Made by a program: the position numbers and the translations under genes. Shown here in pieces: positions 33,810 to 43,025 of a DNA stretch of 64,000 nucleotides. The notes under the pieces were generated by a model. That model was given only the letters and a program-made list of their open reading frames with translations. It did no database searches and was not told the origin of the DNA. Numbering within the stretch: position 1 is the stretch's first letter; the number at the start of each line of letters is the position of its first letter. The DNA is from Xanthomarina sp. F2636L (GTDB lineage: Bacteria; Bacteroidota; Bacteroidia; Flavobacteriales; Flavobacteriaceae), in contig NZ_JAPMLM010000057.1 of the NCBI RefSeq assembly GCF_026410195.1, positions 62,001 to 126,000 of the forward strand, given 5' to 3'.

Positions 33810-35038
33810 ATTATATAAGATCACATAAAAAAAACTTTCTAATTTTTAGTTTTTCATTTTTCATTTTTCACTTTACGAGTGGTCAAGAATTAGAACTGTT
33901 AATTGATGAAGCGTTAACAAACAATCCGGAGATTCAAAAATTTGATCTTCAATATCAAATTACTTCAGAAAAAATAAATGAAGCTAATAGTCTACCTAAC
34001 ACCGAATTTAACGTGGGTGTTATGGCAGTAAAGCCCGAAATGGAAATGCCTATGGAACGATTTAGTGTTTCTGTCATGCAAATGCTTCCTTGGTTTGGAA
34101 CCATATCAGCCAGAGAAAATTATGCTTCATCTATGGCCGATGCTCAATATATTGAAGTTACTATTGCCAAAAGAAAACTGGCACTGTCTGTCTCTCAGTT
34201 TTATTATCAACTTTATGAAATTCAGGCCAAACAACATGTCCTTGATAAAAATATAGCCTTGTTAAAGTCTTATGAACAATTGGCACTCACTTCTTTGGAA
34301 GTAGGAAAAGCTTCGGCAGTAGATGTTTTGCGATTACAGATTAGACAAAATGAATTACAGCAGGAAAAAGATGTTTTAACACAACAAAACAAAGGCATTC
34401 AGGCTGCTTTAAATAGTTTGATGAATCGTAAATATGATGATGTGGTAACTGTAGTTTCTAGTATGGAAATCCCTGAAGATGACAGTTTTTATAATTATAA
34501 GGCTTTGTCTCTGAACCCGGAATTACTTAAATACGACAAATTATATGAATCTGTAGAACAATCAGAATTGCTAAATCAAAAGGAGAGTGGACCAATGGTC
34601 GGGTTTGGCTTGGAGTATATTAATCAGGATAACAGCCCGATGATTACCAGTTCGTATAAAGATATGCTAATGCCTATGCTTTCGGTTTCTATACCCATTT
34701 TTAATAAAAAGTATAAATCTCAAACCAGGCAAAACGATTTGCGTAAACAAGAAATCGAATCACAAAAAAATGAACGCTTGAATATACTGACCTCAGAATT
34801 ATCAAAGGCAATATCTAATCGTAATCAGGCGCGTATAAAATTTAATACCCAAGATAAAAACCTAAAACAGGCTAAAAATGCCGAAGAGATTCTTATTAAA
34901 AACTATGAAACGGGAACGATTAATTTTAATGATGTTTTAGATATTCAGGAATTGCAACTAAAGTTTCAAATGGGACAAGTTGAATCTGTAAAAGCTTATT
35001 ATGAGCAAACGTCAATTATTAATTATTTGACTCAGTAA
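33806..35038 (+). CDS. TolC-family outer-membrane efflux protein (CusC-like)
   Basis: The 410-residue protein has a signal peptide (FLIFSFSFFIFHFTSG) and two outer-membrane-efflux repeats rich in long coiled-coil helices (LELLIDEALTNNPEIQKFDL, KLALSVSQFYYQLYEIQAK, VDVLRLQIRQNELQQEK). It overlaps the RND gene by 4 bp, so it is the outer-membrane channel of this copper pump. It is separate here, whereas the island's pump has its channel fused. No N-terminal lipobox is visible. Confidence 0.9.
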   Translation: MNYIRSHKKNFLIFSFSFFIFHFTSGQELELLIDEALTNNPEIQKFDLQYQITSEKINEANSLPNTEFNVGVMAVKPEMEMPMERFSVSVMQMLPWFGTISARENYASSMADAQYIEVTIAKRKLALSVSQFYYQLYEIQAKQHVLDKNIALLKSYEQLALTSLEVGKASAVDVLRLQIRQNELQQEKDVLTQQNKGIQAALNSLMNRKYDDVVTVVSSMEIPEDDSFYNYKALSLNPELLKYDKLYESVEQSELLNQKESGPMVGFGLEYINQDNSPMITSSYKDMLMPMLSVSIPIFNKKYKSQTRQNDLRKQEIESQKNERLNILTSELSKAISNRNQARIKFNTQDKNLKQAKNAEEILIKNYETGTINFNDVLDIQELQLKFQMGQVESVKAYYEQTSIINYLTQ

Positions 35039-35119
35039 AAAGAAAGTGAAAACATCTAGATTTATAACTATCTTAAGGTTTAATAACAGATTTTAAAATT
35101 ATTAAAAGCAGAATTAAAA

Positions 35120-37837
35120 ATGAAACATATATATCACATACAAGGAATGACCTGCAACGGATGTCGCAGTCATGTTGAAGAAATACTTTCAAAAGTGGAA
35201 GGTGTTTCAAAAGCCACAGTCAACTTAGAAAAGAAAGAAGCAAGCATTGAAATGGTATCGCATATTCCTTTAGCGACTTTCCAAGAAGCTTTAAAAAAGG
35301 ATGGAGATACATATTCAATTCATAAGTTAAAAGATGGTGAAACGGTACATACATACCATATACACGGAATGACCTGCAACGGTTGTCGCAGTCATGTTGA
35401 AGAAACACTATCTAAAGTGAAAGGCGTTTCTAAAGCTAGGGTGAATTTAGAAAAAGAAGAAGCTATTATTGAAATGGCATCTCATTTTTCGATAAAAACA
35501 TTCCAAGAGGCTTTGAAAAATGATGGAGGTAACTATAGTATTCATAATCTAGGAGAACAGCCTAAGCACGATACAAAAGTTGAAAAACCTCAGGGCAAAG
35601 GCACAGGAACATTTTATTGTCCCATGCATTGCGAAGGAGAAAAGACCTATGACAAAGCAGGCGATTGTCCGGTTTGTGGAATGGATTTGGTGGAAGAGCA
35701 AAACCTAACAATTGGTAATTCAGAACAATGGACTTGTCCAATGCATCCAGAGGTTGAAAAGGAGGAAGCAGGTGCCTGTCCTATTTGTGGGATGGACTTA
35801 GTACCTATGGAGCCAGATTTGTCTTCCGAAGAGAAAACTTATAAAAAACTTATAAAAAAGTTTAAGATTGCCATAGCATTTACGCTGCCCATCTTTTTAA
35901 TTGCTATGAGCGAAATGCTCCCTAATAATCCTTTATATGAGGTGCTAGAGCAGAAAAACTGGAATTGGATTCAGTTTGTATTGTCTATTCCCGTAGTGTT
36001 TTACGCCACTTGGATGTTTTTTGAGCGGGCCTATAAAAGTATCAAAACATGGAATTTAAACATGTTTACCCTCATTGGTATTGGAGCTGGCGTGGCGTGG
36101 TTATTTAGTGTGTTTGGTTTATTTTTTCCAGATTTTTTTCCAGAGCAATTCTTATCAGAATCCGGAGCAGTACACGTGTATTTTGAAGCAGCAACCGTAA
36201 TACTAACCTTAGTACTTATGGGACAAGTGCTGGAGGCTCGTGCACATAGTAAAACCAATTCGGCAGTAAAAGAGTTATTAAAATTAGCACCAAATAAAGC
36301 CACGAAAGTTGTTAATGGTGAAGATGTCGAGGTCAGTATTGATAAAATCGAATTAAACGATATTTTAAAAGTAAAACCAGGTGATAAAATTCCTGTAGAT
36401 GGTTCTATTACCGAAGGAGAAACCACGATAGATGAATCTATGATTACGGGAGAACCTGTTCCTGTAGATAAAGTGGAGGGAGATAAAGTAAGTAGTGGTA
36501 CTATTAATGGCAATCAATCTTTTTTAATGAAAGCTGAAAAAGTAGGAAGTGACACCTTATTGTCTCAAATTATTCATTTGGTAAATACGGCTAGTAGAAG
36601 TCGCGCGCCCATTCAGAATTTAGCAGATAAAGTGTCTGGGTATTTTGTGCCGGTAGTGGTAATAATTTCTGTAATCACTTTTATTGTCTGGGCTATTTTA
36701 GGACCAGAACCTACTTATGTTTATGCTTTGGTGAATGCTATTGCGGTTTTAATTATTGCCTGTCCGTGTGCCTTAGGACTGGCAACACCTATGTCGGTGA
36801 TGGTTGGTGTAGGTAAAGGTGCTCAAAATGGTGTACTGATTAAAAATGCCGAAGCCCTCGAAAAAATGGACAAAGTAGATACCTTAATTGTGGATAAAAC
36901 AGGAACCATTACCGAAGGCAAACCAACGGTTGAAAGCGTTGGAGCTTTTGATGATAATTTTTCGGAAGCTGAGGTACTTCAATATATTGTCTCCTTAAAT
37001 AATAATTCCGAACATCCATTGGCCGAAGCGACCGTTAAATACGGAAAAAAGCAGAAGACAGAAATTTTAAAATCAGAGGGGTTTAACGCCGTAACAGGAA
37101 AAGGTGTTGAAGCTACTATTAACAGTAAAAAAGTTGCGCTTGGCAATCCGAAAATGATGGATTATGCGAAAGCTGAAATTACTTCTGACATGCAGGAAGA
37201 AGCCAAATCTTTTCAAAAACAGGGTAAGACGGTTTCATATTTAGCCATTGATAAAATTGTTGTTGGTTATGTGGTTATTGGCGATAAAATCAAAGCCACA
37301 AGTGCCAAAGCTATTAAAGAACTTCAAAATAAAGGGATTGATGTAATCATGTTAACTGGCGATAATAAGGATACAGCACAAGCTGTAGCATCAGAACTTA
37401 ATTTAGCAGATTTTAAAGCCAGCATGCTTCCAGAAGATAAACTTAAAGAAGTAGAGAAACTTCAAAAAGAAGGTAAAGTAGTTGCCATGGCCGGAGATGG
37501 AATTAACGATGCTCCAGCTTTGGCAAAAAGCGATGTGGGTATTGCTATGGGAACAGGAACAGATGTGGCTATTGAAAGCGCTATGATTACTTTGGTTAAA
37601 GGAGATCTTCATGGCATTGTAAAAGCAAAACACCTGAGTCATGCGGTCATGAAAAATATCAAGCAAAATCTGTTTTTTGCACTTGTTTATAACACCTTAG
37701 GAGTTCCAATTGCAGCAGGCGTTTTATTTCCGGTTTTCGGATTATTACTATCGCCAATGATAGCAGCTTTAGCCATGAGTTTTAGTTCGGTTTCTGTAAT
37801 TGCAAATGCCTTGAGATTAAGAACTATTAAAATATAA
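35120..37837 (+). CDS. copA: Copper-translocating P1B-type ATPase with two HMA and two metal-binding TRASH-like domains
   Basis: The 905-residue pump carries, in order: two HMA domains (1 to about 70 and 75 to about 145), each with GMTCNGCRSH; two heavy-metal-binding CPMH...CGMDL domains (about 165-195 and 207-233); and the catalytic core with CPC in IACPCALGLA, DKTGTITEG, SEHPLAEA and GDGINDAPAL. It exports Cu(I) from the cytoplasm. The two HMA units are nearly identical over long stretches at DNA level (period 222 bp), a recent duplication. Similar CPMHP domains in the CusB-type adaptor suggest a shared metal hand-off element. Confidence 0.94.
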   Translation: MKHIYHIQGMTCNGCRSHVEEILSKVEGVSKATVNLEKKEASIEMVSHIPLATFQEALKKDGDTYSIHKLKDGETVHTYHIHGMTCNGCRSHVEETLSKVKGVSKARVNLEKEEAIIEMASHFSIKTFQEALKNDGGNYSIHNLGEQPKHDTKVEKPQGKGTGTFYCPMHCEGEKTYDKAGDCPVCGMDLVEEQNLTIGNSEQWTCPMHPEVEKEEAGACPICGMDLVPMEPDLSSEEKTYKKLIKKFKIAIAFTLPIFLIAMSEMLPNNPLYEVLEQKNWNWIQFVLSIPVVFYATWMFFERAYKSIKTWNLNMFTLIGIGAGVAWLFSVFGLFFPDFFPEQFLSESGAVHVYFEAATVILTLVLMGQVLEARAHSKTNSAVKELLKLAPNKATKVVNGEDVEVSIDKIELNDILKVKPGDKIPVDGSITEGETTIDESMITGEPVPVDKVEGDKVSSGTINGNQSFLMKAEKVGSDTLLSQIIHLVNTASRSRAPIQNLADKVSGYFVPVVVIISVITFIVWAILGPEPTYVYALVNAIAVLIIACPCALGLATPMSVMVGVGKGAQNGVLIKNAEALEKMDKVDTLIVDKTGTITEGKPTVESVGAFDDNFSEAEVLQYIVSLNNNSEHPLAEATVKYGKKQKTEILKSEGFNAVTGKGVEATINSKKVALGNPKMMDYAKAEITSDMQEEAKSFQKQGKTVSYLAIDKIVVGYVVIGDKIKATSAKAIKELQNKGIDVIMLTGDNKDTAQAVASELNLADFKASMLPEDKLKEVEKLQKEGKVVAMAGDGINDAPALAKSDVGIAMGTGTDVAIESAMITLVKGDLHGIVKAKHLSHAVMKNIKQNLFFALVYNTLGVPIAAGVLFPVFGLLLSPMIAALAMSFSSVSVIANALRLRTIKI

Positions 37838-37843
37838 TTATTT

Positions 37844-38326
37844 ATGAAAGATTCAAAAGAACATTCAAATAAAGAAAATTACAAAACCTTTTTTATAATG
37901 CTGGCCTGCTCATTTGTGGCCATGTACGTTACCATGTATTTAAATACCTATGCTATAGATCACGTGTATTTTAGCTTGACTCGTTTTTATATGACCTGTT
38001 TGGGTATTTCGGCAATGGCAGTAATTATGTGGTTTTTTATGCGAAAAATGTACATTAACAAAAAGAAAAACATAGCCATTCTTATAGGTAGTTTCATTCT
38101 GTTTGTTGCAGCATTAGGCTTGGTAAGAGCACAAAAACCTATTGTTGGAGATTTACTTTGGTTACGTGCTATGATACCACATCATTCTATAGCTATATTA
38201 ACAAGTGAAAGAGCTGACATAAAAGATCCAGAAGTTAAAAAATTGGCCAACGAAATTATAGAAGCACAACGAAAAGAAATAGAAGAAATGAAAGCAATGA
38301 TTAAACGATTAGAAAATGAAAAATAA
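37844..38326 (+). CDS. DUF305-type membrane protein of the copper cluster
   Basis: The 160-residue protein has three predicted membrane helices (about 14-34, 44-66, 74-94) and a C-terminal soluble part with LLWLRAMIPHHSIAIL, which carries the DUF305-like Pro-His-His, followed by a charged helix EIIEAQRKEIEEMKAMI. DUF305 and CopM-like proteins accompany copper resistance genes and may bind copper through Met/His. It follows copA by 6 bp and overlaps the adaptor gene by 11 bp. Confidence 0.85.
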   Translation: MKDSKEHSNKENYKTFFIMLACSFVAMYVTMYLNTYAIDHVYFSLTRFYMTCLGISAMAVIMWFFMRKMYINKKKNIAILIGSFILFVAALGLVRAQKPIVGDLLWLRAMIPHHSIAILTSERADIKDPEVKKLANEIIEAQRKEIEEMKAMIKRLENEK

Positions 38327-40076
38327 AAAGCTATTTATAAATATAGGTTTATTGGTCATGGGTATATTACTAGGTTGGTTGCTTTTTAGTGATTCATCAC
38401 ATTCAGATGCAACCCACAATCATAAGGAGGTATCAGAAACCAATCAAATGTGGACCTGCTCGATGCATCCACAAATCATACAACCCGAACCTGGTGATTG
38501 CCCCATTTGTGGTATGGATTTAATTCCTGCAGAAAACGGTTCAGAAGGTTTAATGCCAGATGAATTTAAACTCACCGAAAGCGCCATGGCCTTGGCTAAT
38601 GTACAAACCACTATAGTAGGTACTGGAAATAAGAAGGGTCAAAAGATAAAACTATCCGGTAAAATAGTAGAAAATGAAGAGGCAAATACCGTTCAAGTCA
38701 GTTATTTCTCTGGAAGAATAGAACGATTATATGTCAGTGTTACCGGTGAAGAAATTAAGAAAGGGCAACTTTTGGCAAGCATTTATTCGCCAGAATTATA
38801 TGCTGCACAACAAGAGTTGCTTACAGCAGCTTCGTTGAAGGAATCGCAGCCAGCTTTATACAAAGCCGTTCGGAATAAATTAAAATTATGGAAGCTATCG
38901 GAAAATCAGATCGACCAGATAGAAGAATCTGGCAAAGTCACAGAGAACGTCCCTGTTTATGCCACAGTTTCTGGTACAGTTACCGAAAAGTTGGTTAATC
39001 AAGGCGATTATGTCAATCAGGGACAACCCCTATTAAAAGTTTCCAATCTCAACACGGTTTGGGCAAATTTTGATGTCTACGAAAACCAAATCGATCTGTT
39101 CAAAAAAGGGCAGGAGGTCCTGGTCTCTACCAATGCTTATCCAAATAAAGAGTTTCAGGGGAAAGTCGATTTTATCAATCCTACCTTAAATACGAATACA
39201 CGAACAGTCACTTTACGGGTTATTTTGAATAATAAAAACGGTATTTTCAAACCAGGTATGTTTGTAGAAGGAAAAATAGATGGCGGAATTTATTCGTCTA
39301 AAAATCAAGTATTAACAATTCCAGCATCTGCTGTTTTATGGACAGGAGAACGTTCTGTGGTTTATATTAAAACAAATCCTAATGAGCCTGTTTTTGAAAT
39401 GAAAGATGTAGTTCTGGGACATAGAATGGCAGATAATTATGAGATAAGTGAAGGATTATCTAATGGTGATGAAATAGTTACCAATGGAACATTTACCGTT
39501 GATGCTGCAGCACAATTGCAAGGTAAAAAATCGATGATGAATAAAGCTGGAAGTAAATCATCTACTAACCACGAGAGCCATCATGCAATGGATCCGGAAA
39601 CAATTAACAAGAATGAAAGATTGAAAGTGTCGGTTGATTTTCAAAATCAATTGAAAACAGTTTTTAACGATTATATTCAATTAAAAGATGCTTTAGTTAA
39701 AGACGATACTAAAACAGTAGTAACCGATGCTAACAATTTACTCAATCATTTAGCCAACATCGACATGAAAACTTTAACAGACGACAAGGCACATAATCGT
39801 TGGATGCGTTTGGAAAATGAAATTAAAAAATCTGCTCTTTTAATTGTAGTTGAAAAAGGAGTGGAAGCACAAAGAAAACATTTTAAACAGTTGTCGTTGC
39901 ACGTAATAAATGCTGTTGAAACATTTGGAGTTAACCAAAAAGTCTATCTTCAATTTTGTCCTATGGCAAATAACGACCAGGGAGGCTATTGGTTAAGCAC
40001 AGAGGAGCATGTTCTAAATCCTTATTTTGGAGATGCCATGTTAAAATGTGGAGAAGTCAAGCAAATTATAGAATAA
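38316..40076 (+). CDS. CusB-type periplasmic adaptor with metal-binding and DUF3347-like domains
   Basis: The 586-residue protein has an N-terminal anchor (INIGLLVMGILLGWLLF), a His-rich spacer, a heavy-metal-binding domain (WTCSMHPQII to CPICGMDL, about 47-70), and the adaptor core with a lipoyl half (YFSGRIERLYVSVTGEEIKK), helical hairpin and barrel domains (to about 405). A C-terminal DUF3347-like helical domain follows (about 430-586, containing LQFCPMANNDQGGYWL). It joins the CusA-type pump and TolC-type channel and probably captures periplasmic copper and hands it to the pump. Confidence 0.92.
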   Translation: MKNKKLFINIGLLVMGILLGWLLFSDSSHSDATHNHKEVSETNQMWTCSMHPQIIQPEPGDCPICGMDLIPAENGSEGLMPDEFKLTESAMALANVQTTIVGTGNKKGQKIKLSGKIVENEEANTVQVSYFSGRIERLYVSVTGEEIKKGQLLASIYSPELYAAQQELLTAASLKESQPALYKAVRNKLKLWKLSENQIDQIEESGKVTENVPVYATVSGTVTEKLVNQGDYVNQGQPLLKVSNLNTVWANFDVYENQIDLFKKGQEVLVSTNAYPNKEFQGKVDFINPTLNTNTRTVTLRVILNNKNGIFKPGMFVEGKIDGGIYSSKNQVLTIPASAVLWTGERSVVYIKTNPNEPVFEMKDVVLGHRMADNYEISEGLSNGDEIVTNGTFTVDAAAQLQGKKSMMNKAGSKSSTNHESHHAMDPETINKNERLKVSVDFQNQLKTVFNDYIQLKDALVKDDTKTVVTDANNLLNHLANIDMKTLTDDKAHNRWMRLENEIKKSALLIVVEKGVEAQRKHFKQLSLHVINAVETFGVNQKVYLQFCPMANNDQGGYWLSTEEHVLNPYFGDAMLKCGEVKQIIE

Positions 40077-40162
40077 ATTAAAACCAAGTATAATTATTAA
40101 ATTTTAAAACAATGAATTTTTCAAAGAAAACTCACGACCAAAAAAACAACCATGTAATTTGT

Positions 40163-40588
40163 ATGAGTAAAAAAGTGATTTTAAGTATGGCTGTTGTGGC
40201 AGCTATCGGATTTACAAGCTGCAAAAACGAAGGAAAACAAGCAGCAGAAACAACCACTGAGGTATCCAGTGAATTGGCTATGACAGATGTATCTTTTGGT
40301 GTAAGAGGCAATTGTGGCATGTGTAAGAAAACCATTGAAAAAGCCGCGAATGCAGTGGAAGGGGTTTCAAGTGCCAATTGGGATGTCGATAAAAAGAAAA
40401 TCGATGTATCTTTTGATGACACTCAAATAGATGTCCAGGAAATTCATAATGCTATTGCAGCTTCTGGCTACGATACAGAAAAAGCAACTGGCAACTTAGA
40501 AGCCTATGATAATTTACCTGGATGTTGCAAATACGATCACGATATGTTGATGAATCAGTCAGGAGAAGTGAAAGCAGACGTACATTAA
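40163..40588 (+). CDS. HMA-domain lipoprotein (periplasmic copper-binding chaperone-like)
   Basis: I prefer the ATG at 40163 (MSKKVILSMAVVAAIGFTSC) because it gives a clean lipoprotein signal with a TSC lipobox; the in-frame ATG at 40112 adds 17 charged residues. The mature protein carries an HMA domain with GNCGMCKKTIEKAANAVEGV (CxxC copper site) and a C-terminal CCKYDHD segment. It probably binds periplasmic copper as a chaperone or sink. It is the last gene of the copper cluster and is followed by a strong terminator. Confidence 0.86.
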   Translation: MSKKVILSMAVVAAIGFTSCKNEGKQAAETTTEVSSELAMTDVSFGVRGNCGMCKKTIEKAANAVEGVSSANWDVDKKKIDVSFDDTQIDVQEIHNAIAASGYDTEKATGNLEAYDNLPGCCKYDHDMLMNQSGEVKADVH

Positions 40589-40608
40589 ATTATATTAGAG
40601 ATAATGAG

Positions 40609-40635
40609 GAGAGCTTTTTAAAGCTCTCTTTTTTT
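40609..40635 (+). terminator. Rho-independent terminator of the copper cluster
   Basis: GAGAGCTTT (40609-40617) pairs with AAAGCTCTC (40620-40628) and is followed by seven T residues. It lies 21 bp after the HMA lipoprotein stop. Confidence 0.9.
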
Positions 40636-40828
40636 AGCTTAGAAAGCTGATAAATTTCTGTTTTCACTAAAATTATTCACAGGCCATATATTATAAACCA
40701 CAATAAATTTAAGATTTCTTAAAGGAGCTCTCGAGCCTAAATGATACCTTTTGAATATATAATTTATAACAAATCTAAAGGAAATTTTACTTATATTTAA
40801 TTTTCAATTTATTAAAAATCAAGATATT

Positions 40829-41347
40829 ATGAGGTTTAAGAAAAAAATACGCACGCTTTTTTATAGTATTGGAATTCTATTAATGGTATTGGGACTTTAT
40901 GCTTTTAAGTCGCATTCTGGAGCAGGTAAAGAATACGTACTACAAACTCCTTGGGATAATTTAAAAATCTTACCTCAAGATATTTCAAAGGATAGCTTAA
41001 CACACCTCATGAAAAACTATTCTAAATCCCTAGGCGTTGATTGTAATCATTGCCATGTACCTAGTAAAGAGGATCCAACGGAATTAGATTTTGCAAGCGA
41101 TAAGAAAATAGAGAAGGAAATTGCACGGGGGATGATTAAGATGACCAATGATATTAACGCAAATTATTTTCAACCTCACTTTCCAGACCCAAAACCCGCT
41201 CAAGTATATGTGGTAAATTGTGTTATGTGTCACAGAGGAACATCTAATCCAGAAAAGTACTTATCTCAAATGGGGGCTATGTATAAAACATACCATCCAG
41301 ATAGAGATAACAGGAAAGAGAAAATTCTGGAAAAAATGAAAAAATAA
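40829..41347 (+). CDS. Diheme c-type cytochrome, membrane-anchored
   Basis: The 172-residue protein has an N-terminal anchor or signal (FYSIGILLMVLGLYAF) and two heme c attachment motifs, CNHCH (about residue 70) and CVMCH (about 131). Between them are Met- and His-containing segments that could supply axial ligands (MIKMTND). The layout resembles the Bacteroidota cytochromes related to the photosynthetic reaction-centre cytochrome subunit family, though no phototrophy is implied. It probably shuttles electrons on the periplasmic side. A single gene with no operon partners. Confidence 0.88.
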   Translation: MRFKKKIRTLFYSIGILLMVLGLYAFKSHSGAGKEYVLQTPWDNLKILPQDISKDSLTHLMKNYSKSLGVDCNHCHVPSKEDPTELDFASDKKIEKEIARGMIKMTNDINANYFQPHFPDPKPAQVYVVNCVMCHRGTSNPEKYLSQMGAMYKTYHPDRDNRKEKILEKMKK

Positions 41348-41839
41348 GTATGCACAATTAACCTTTATCGAGGCAACTTCCAATTAATAAAGTGGCACCT
41401 TTTTATCGAAACTGTACATATATGTAAATGTTTCATCGTATTGAAATAGGCGGTCAAACTATTTCTGTATATCTATTAAAAAACTAGCCTATAAATATAG
41501 GTTAGACAAAGGTGAATCTTAAAAACCTTCTTGTATTTCAAATATCATTTAGAATCACATATAGTGATAGCAACCTGTCCAATCAGACGAAGATGCCAAG
41601 ACAATGAGCTTAGTTCTAGGAAAAATATGATTTACTCTTTTTTTATTAATTATAGCAACATTTTTTTAAGTTTTTAGAATCTGTTTCGTCTAAAGAACTT
41701 GTAGAAAGTATAAAACAATTTTGAAATGATATTTAAATTCGTTTCTATTTATAGTATTTTAGAGATTGTATTCACTTTTAAAAGATGTAAAGATGAGGTT
41801 TCTTGTTTACATCACTATTAAACTATGTAAATTTGTAAT
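41348..41839. other. 492-bp intergenic region before the HD/Pycsar-type operon
   Basis: No gene supported. It includes an imperfect hairpin after the cytochrome (AGGCAACTT/AAGTGGCACCT, about 41371-41400, followed by T residues) and the promoter of the next operon near its end. Confidence 0.45.
41803..41835 (+). promoter_or_regulatory. Candidate promoter of the HD/GAF/phosphoesterase operon
   Basis: TTG (41803-41805) and TAAATTTG (41828-41835) are separated by 22 bp and match the Bacteroidota -33/-7 consensus. The ATG follows 4 nt later, so the transcript may be nearly leaderless. Confidence 0.5.
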
Positions 41840-43006
41840 ATGAAAGAAGAGCTTTTACTTCAAATAGAAATATATGTAGCAGAACTGTTAAATAAACAAC
41901 TCGCATCTACAAATTATTACCATAACGCTATTCACGCCAGGCGTGTGGTAGCTAACGCTAAAGAATTAGCAGGCTTGGAAGCTTGCACAGAGCAGGAAAC
42001 CTTTGCCTTGTTGGTAGCAGCATGGTTTCATGATACAGGTTATATTCATACAGACATTGGGCATGAGGTAGAGAGCGCAAAAATTGCAGATGCTTATTTA
42101 AAAGAAAAAGAAGTGTCTGAAGACACATTAAATCTGGTTGAGCAATTAATTTTAGCTACTAAAAGTGACTATAAACCGAAGCATAAATTGGAAGGAATTA
42201 TTAAAGATGCAGATTGTGGCCATATAGCAGCTGAGGATTTTGAAGATATTTCCGAGAATTTGTTGAGAGAATTGAATTCCAAAAATCAAAGTCATTTATC
42301 AGAAATAGAATGGATGAAACAAAATCTGGAGTTTCTTAAAAATCATTCTTTTTATTCTAATTCTGCAAAACAACTTTGGCAACCTAAAAAGGAAATAAAC
42401 CAATTAGAAACTCAAAAACAAATAGATAAACTTTCGGCTAAAGAGAGCAAAAAAGAAAAAAACACAAGATTTGGTAGAGGAGTAGAAACCATGTTTCGTG
42501 TGCAATTAAAAAATCACATAGAGTTAAGCGCGATTGCAGATACCAAAGCTAATATCTTACTCTCAGTAAACGCTATAATTATTTCTGTTGCCTTATCTAA
42601 TTTGGTTCCAAAACTGGATAGTCCGTCTAATTTATTTCTAGTGTATCCTACCTTAATTTTAATGCTTTTTAGCGTTGCATCAATAGTGTTATCAGTTTTA
42701 TCTACGAGACCTAAAATATCTAATGTCGCAATTACTAAAGACATGATAAGAGAAAACAAAACGAATATTCTCTTTTTTGGAAACTTTCAAAAGATGAATT
42801 TGAAAGATTTTGAATGGGGAATCGACTACTTAATAAATAATCAAGAAACTTTATATAATTCGCTAACTAAAGACTTATATTATTTGGGACTAGTGCTTAA
42901 TAAAAAATATAAACTATTACGAATTACCTATACTGTTTTTATGTTTGGAATAATTATTTCAGCAGCAGCATTTATTTATAGTTATTACATCTATTTTTCT
43001 GTATAA
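41840..43006 (+). CDS. HD-domain protein fused to a Pycsar-effector-type membrane domain
   Basis: The 388-residue protein has an N-terminal HD phosphohydrolase domain (about 10-160) with ligands in YYHNAIHARRV, AWFHDTGYIH, IGHEVESA and IKDADCGHIA. A charged linker follows, then a C-terminal domain of the Pycsar effector (DUF5706) type: RVQLKNHIELSAIADTKANI, then hydrophobic helices at about 235-258, 268-292 and 362-384. In Pycsar phage defence the membrane domain responds to cCMP or cUMP. Here there is no cyclase nearby, and the HD domain could instead degrade a nucleotide signal. It heads a three-gene operon (19-bp gap to the next). Confidence 0.83.
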   Translation: MKEELLLQIEIYVAELLNKQLASTNYYHNAIHARRVVANAKELAGLEACTEQETFALLVAAWFHDTGYIHTDIGHEVESAKIADAYLKEKEVSEDTLNLVEQLILATKSDYKPKHKLEGIIKDADCGHIAAEDFEDISENLLRELNSKNQSHLSEIEWMKQNLEFLKNHSFYSNSAKQLWQPKKEINQLETQKQIDKLSAKESKKEKNTRFGRGVETMFRVQLKNHIELSAIADTKANILLSVNAIIISVALSNLVPKLDSPSNLFLVYPTLILMLFSVASIVLSVLSTRPKISNVAITKDMIRENKTNILFFGNFQKMNLKDFEWGIDYLINNQETLYNSLTKDLYYLGLVLNKKYKLLRITYTVFMFGIIISAAAFIYSYYIYFSV

Positions 43007-43025
43007 TTTTAATAAAAACAAACCA

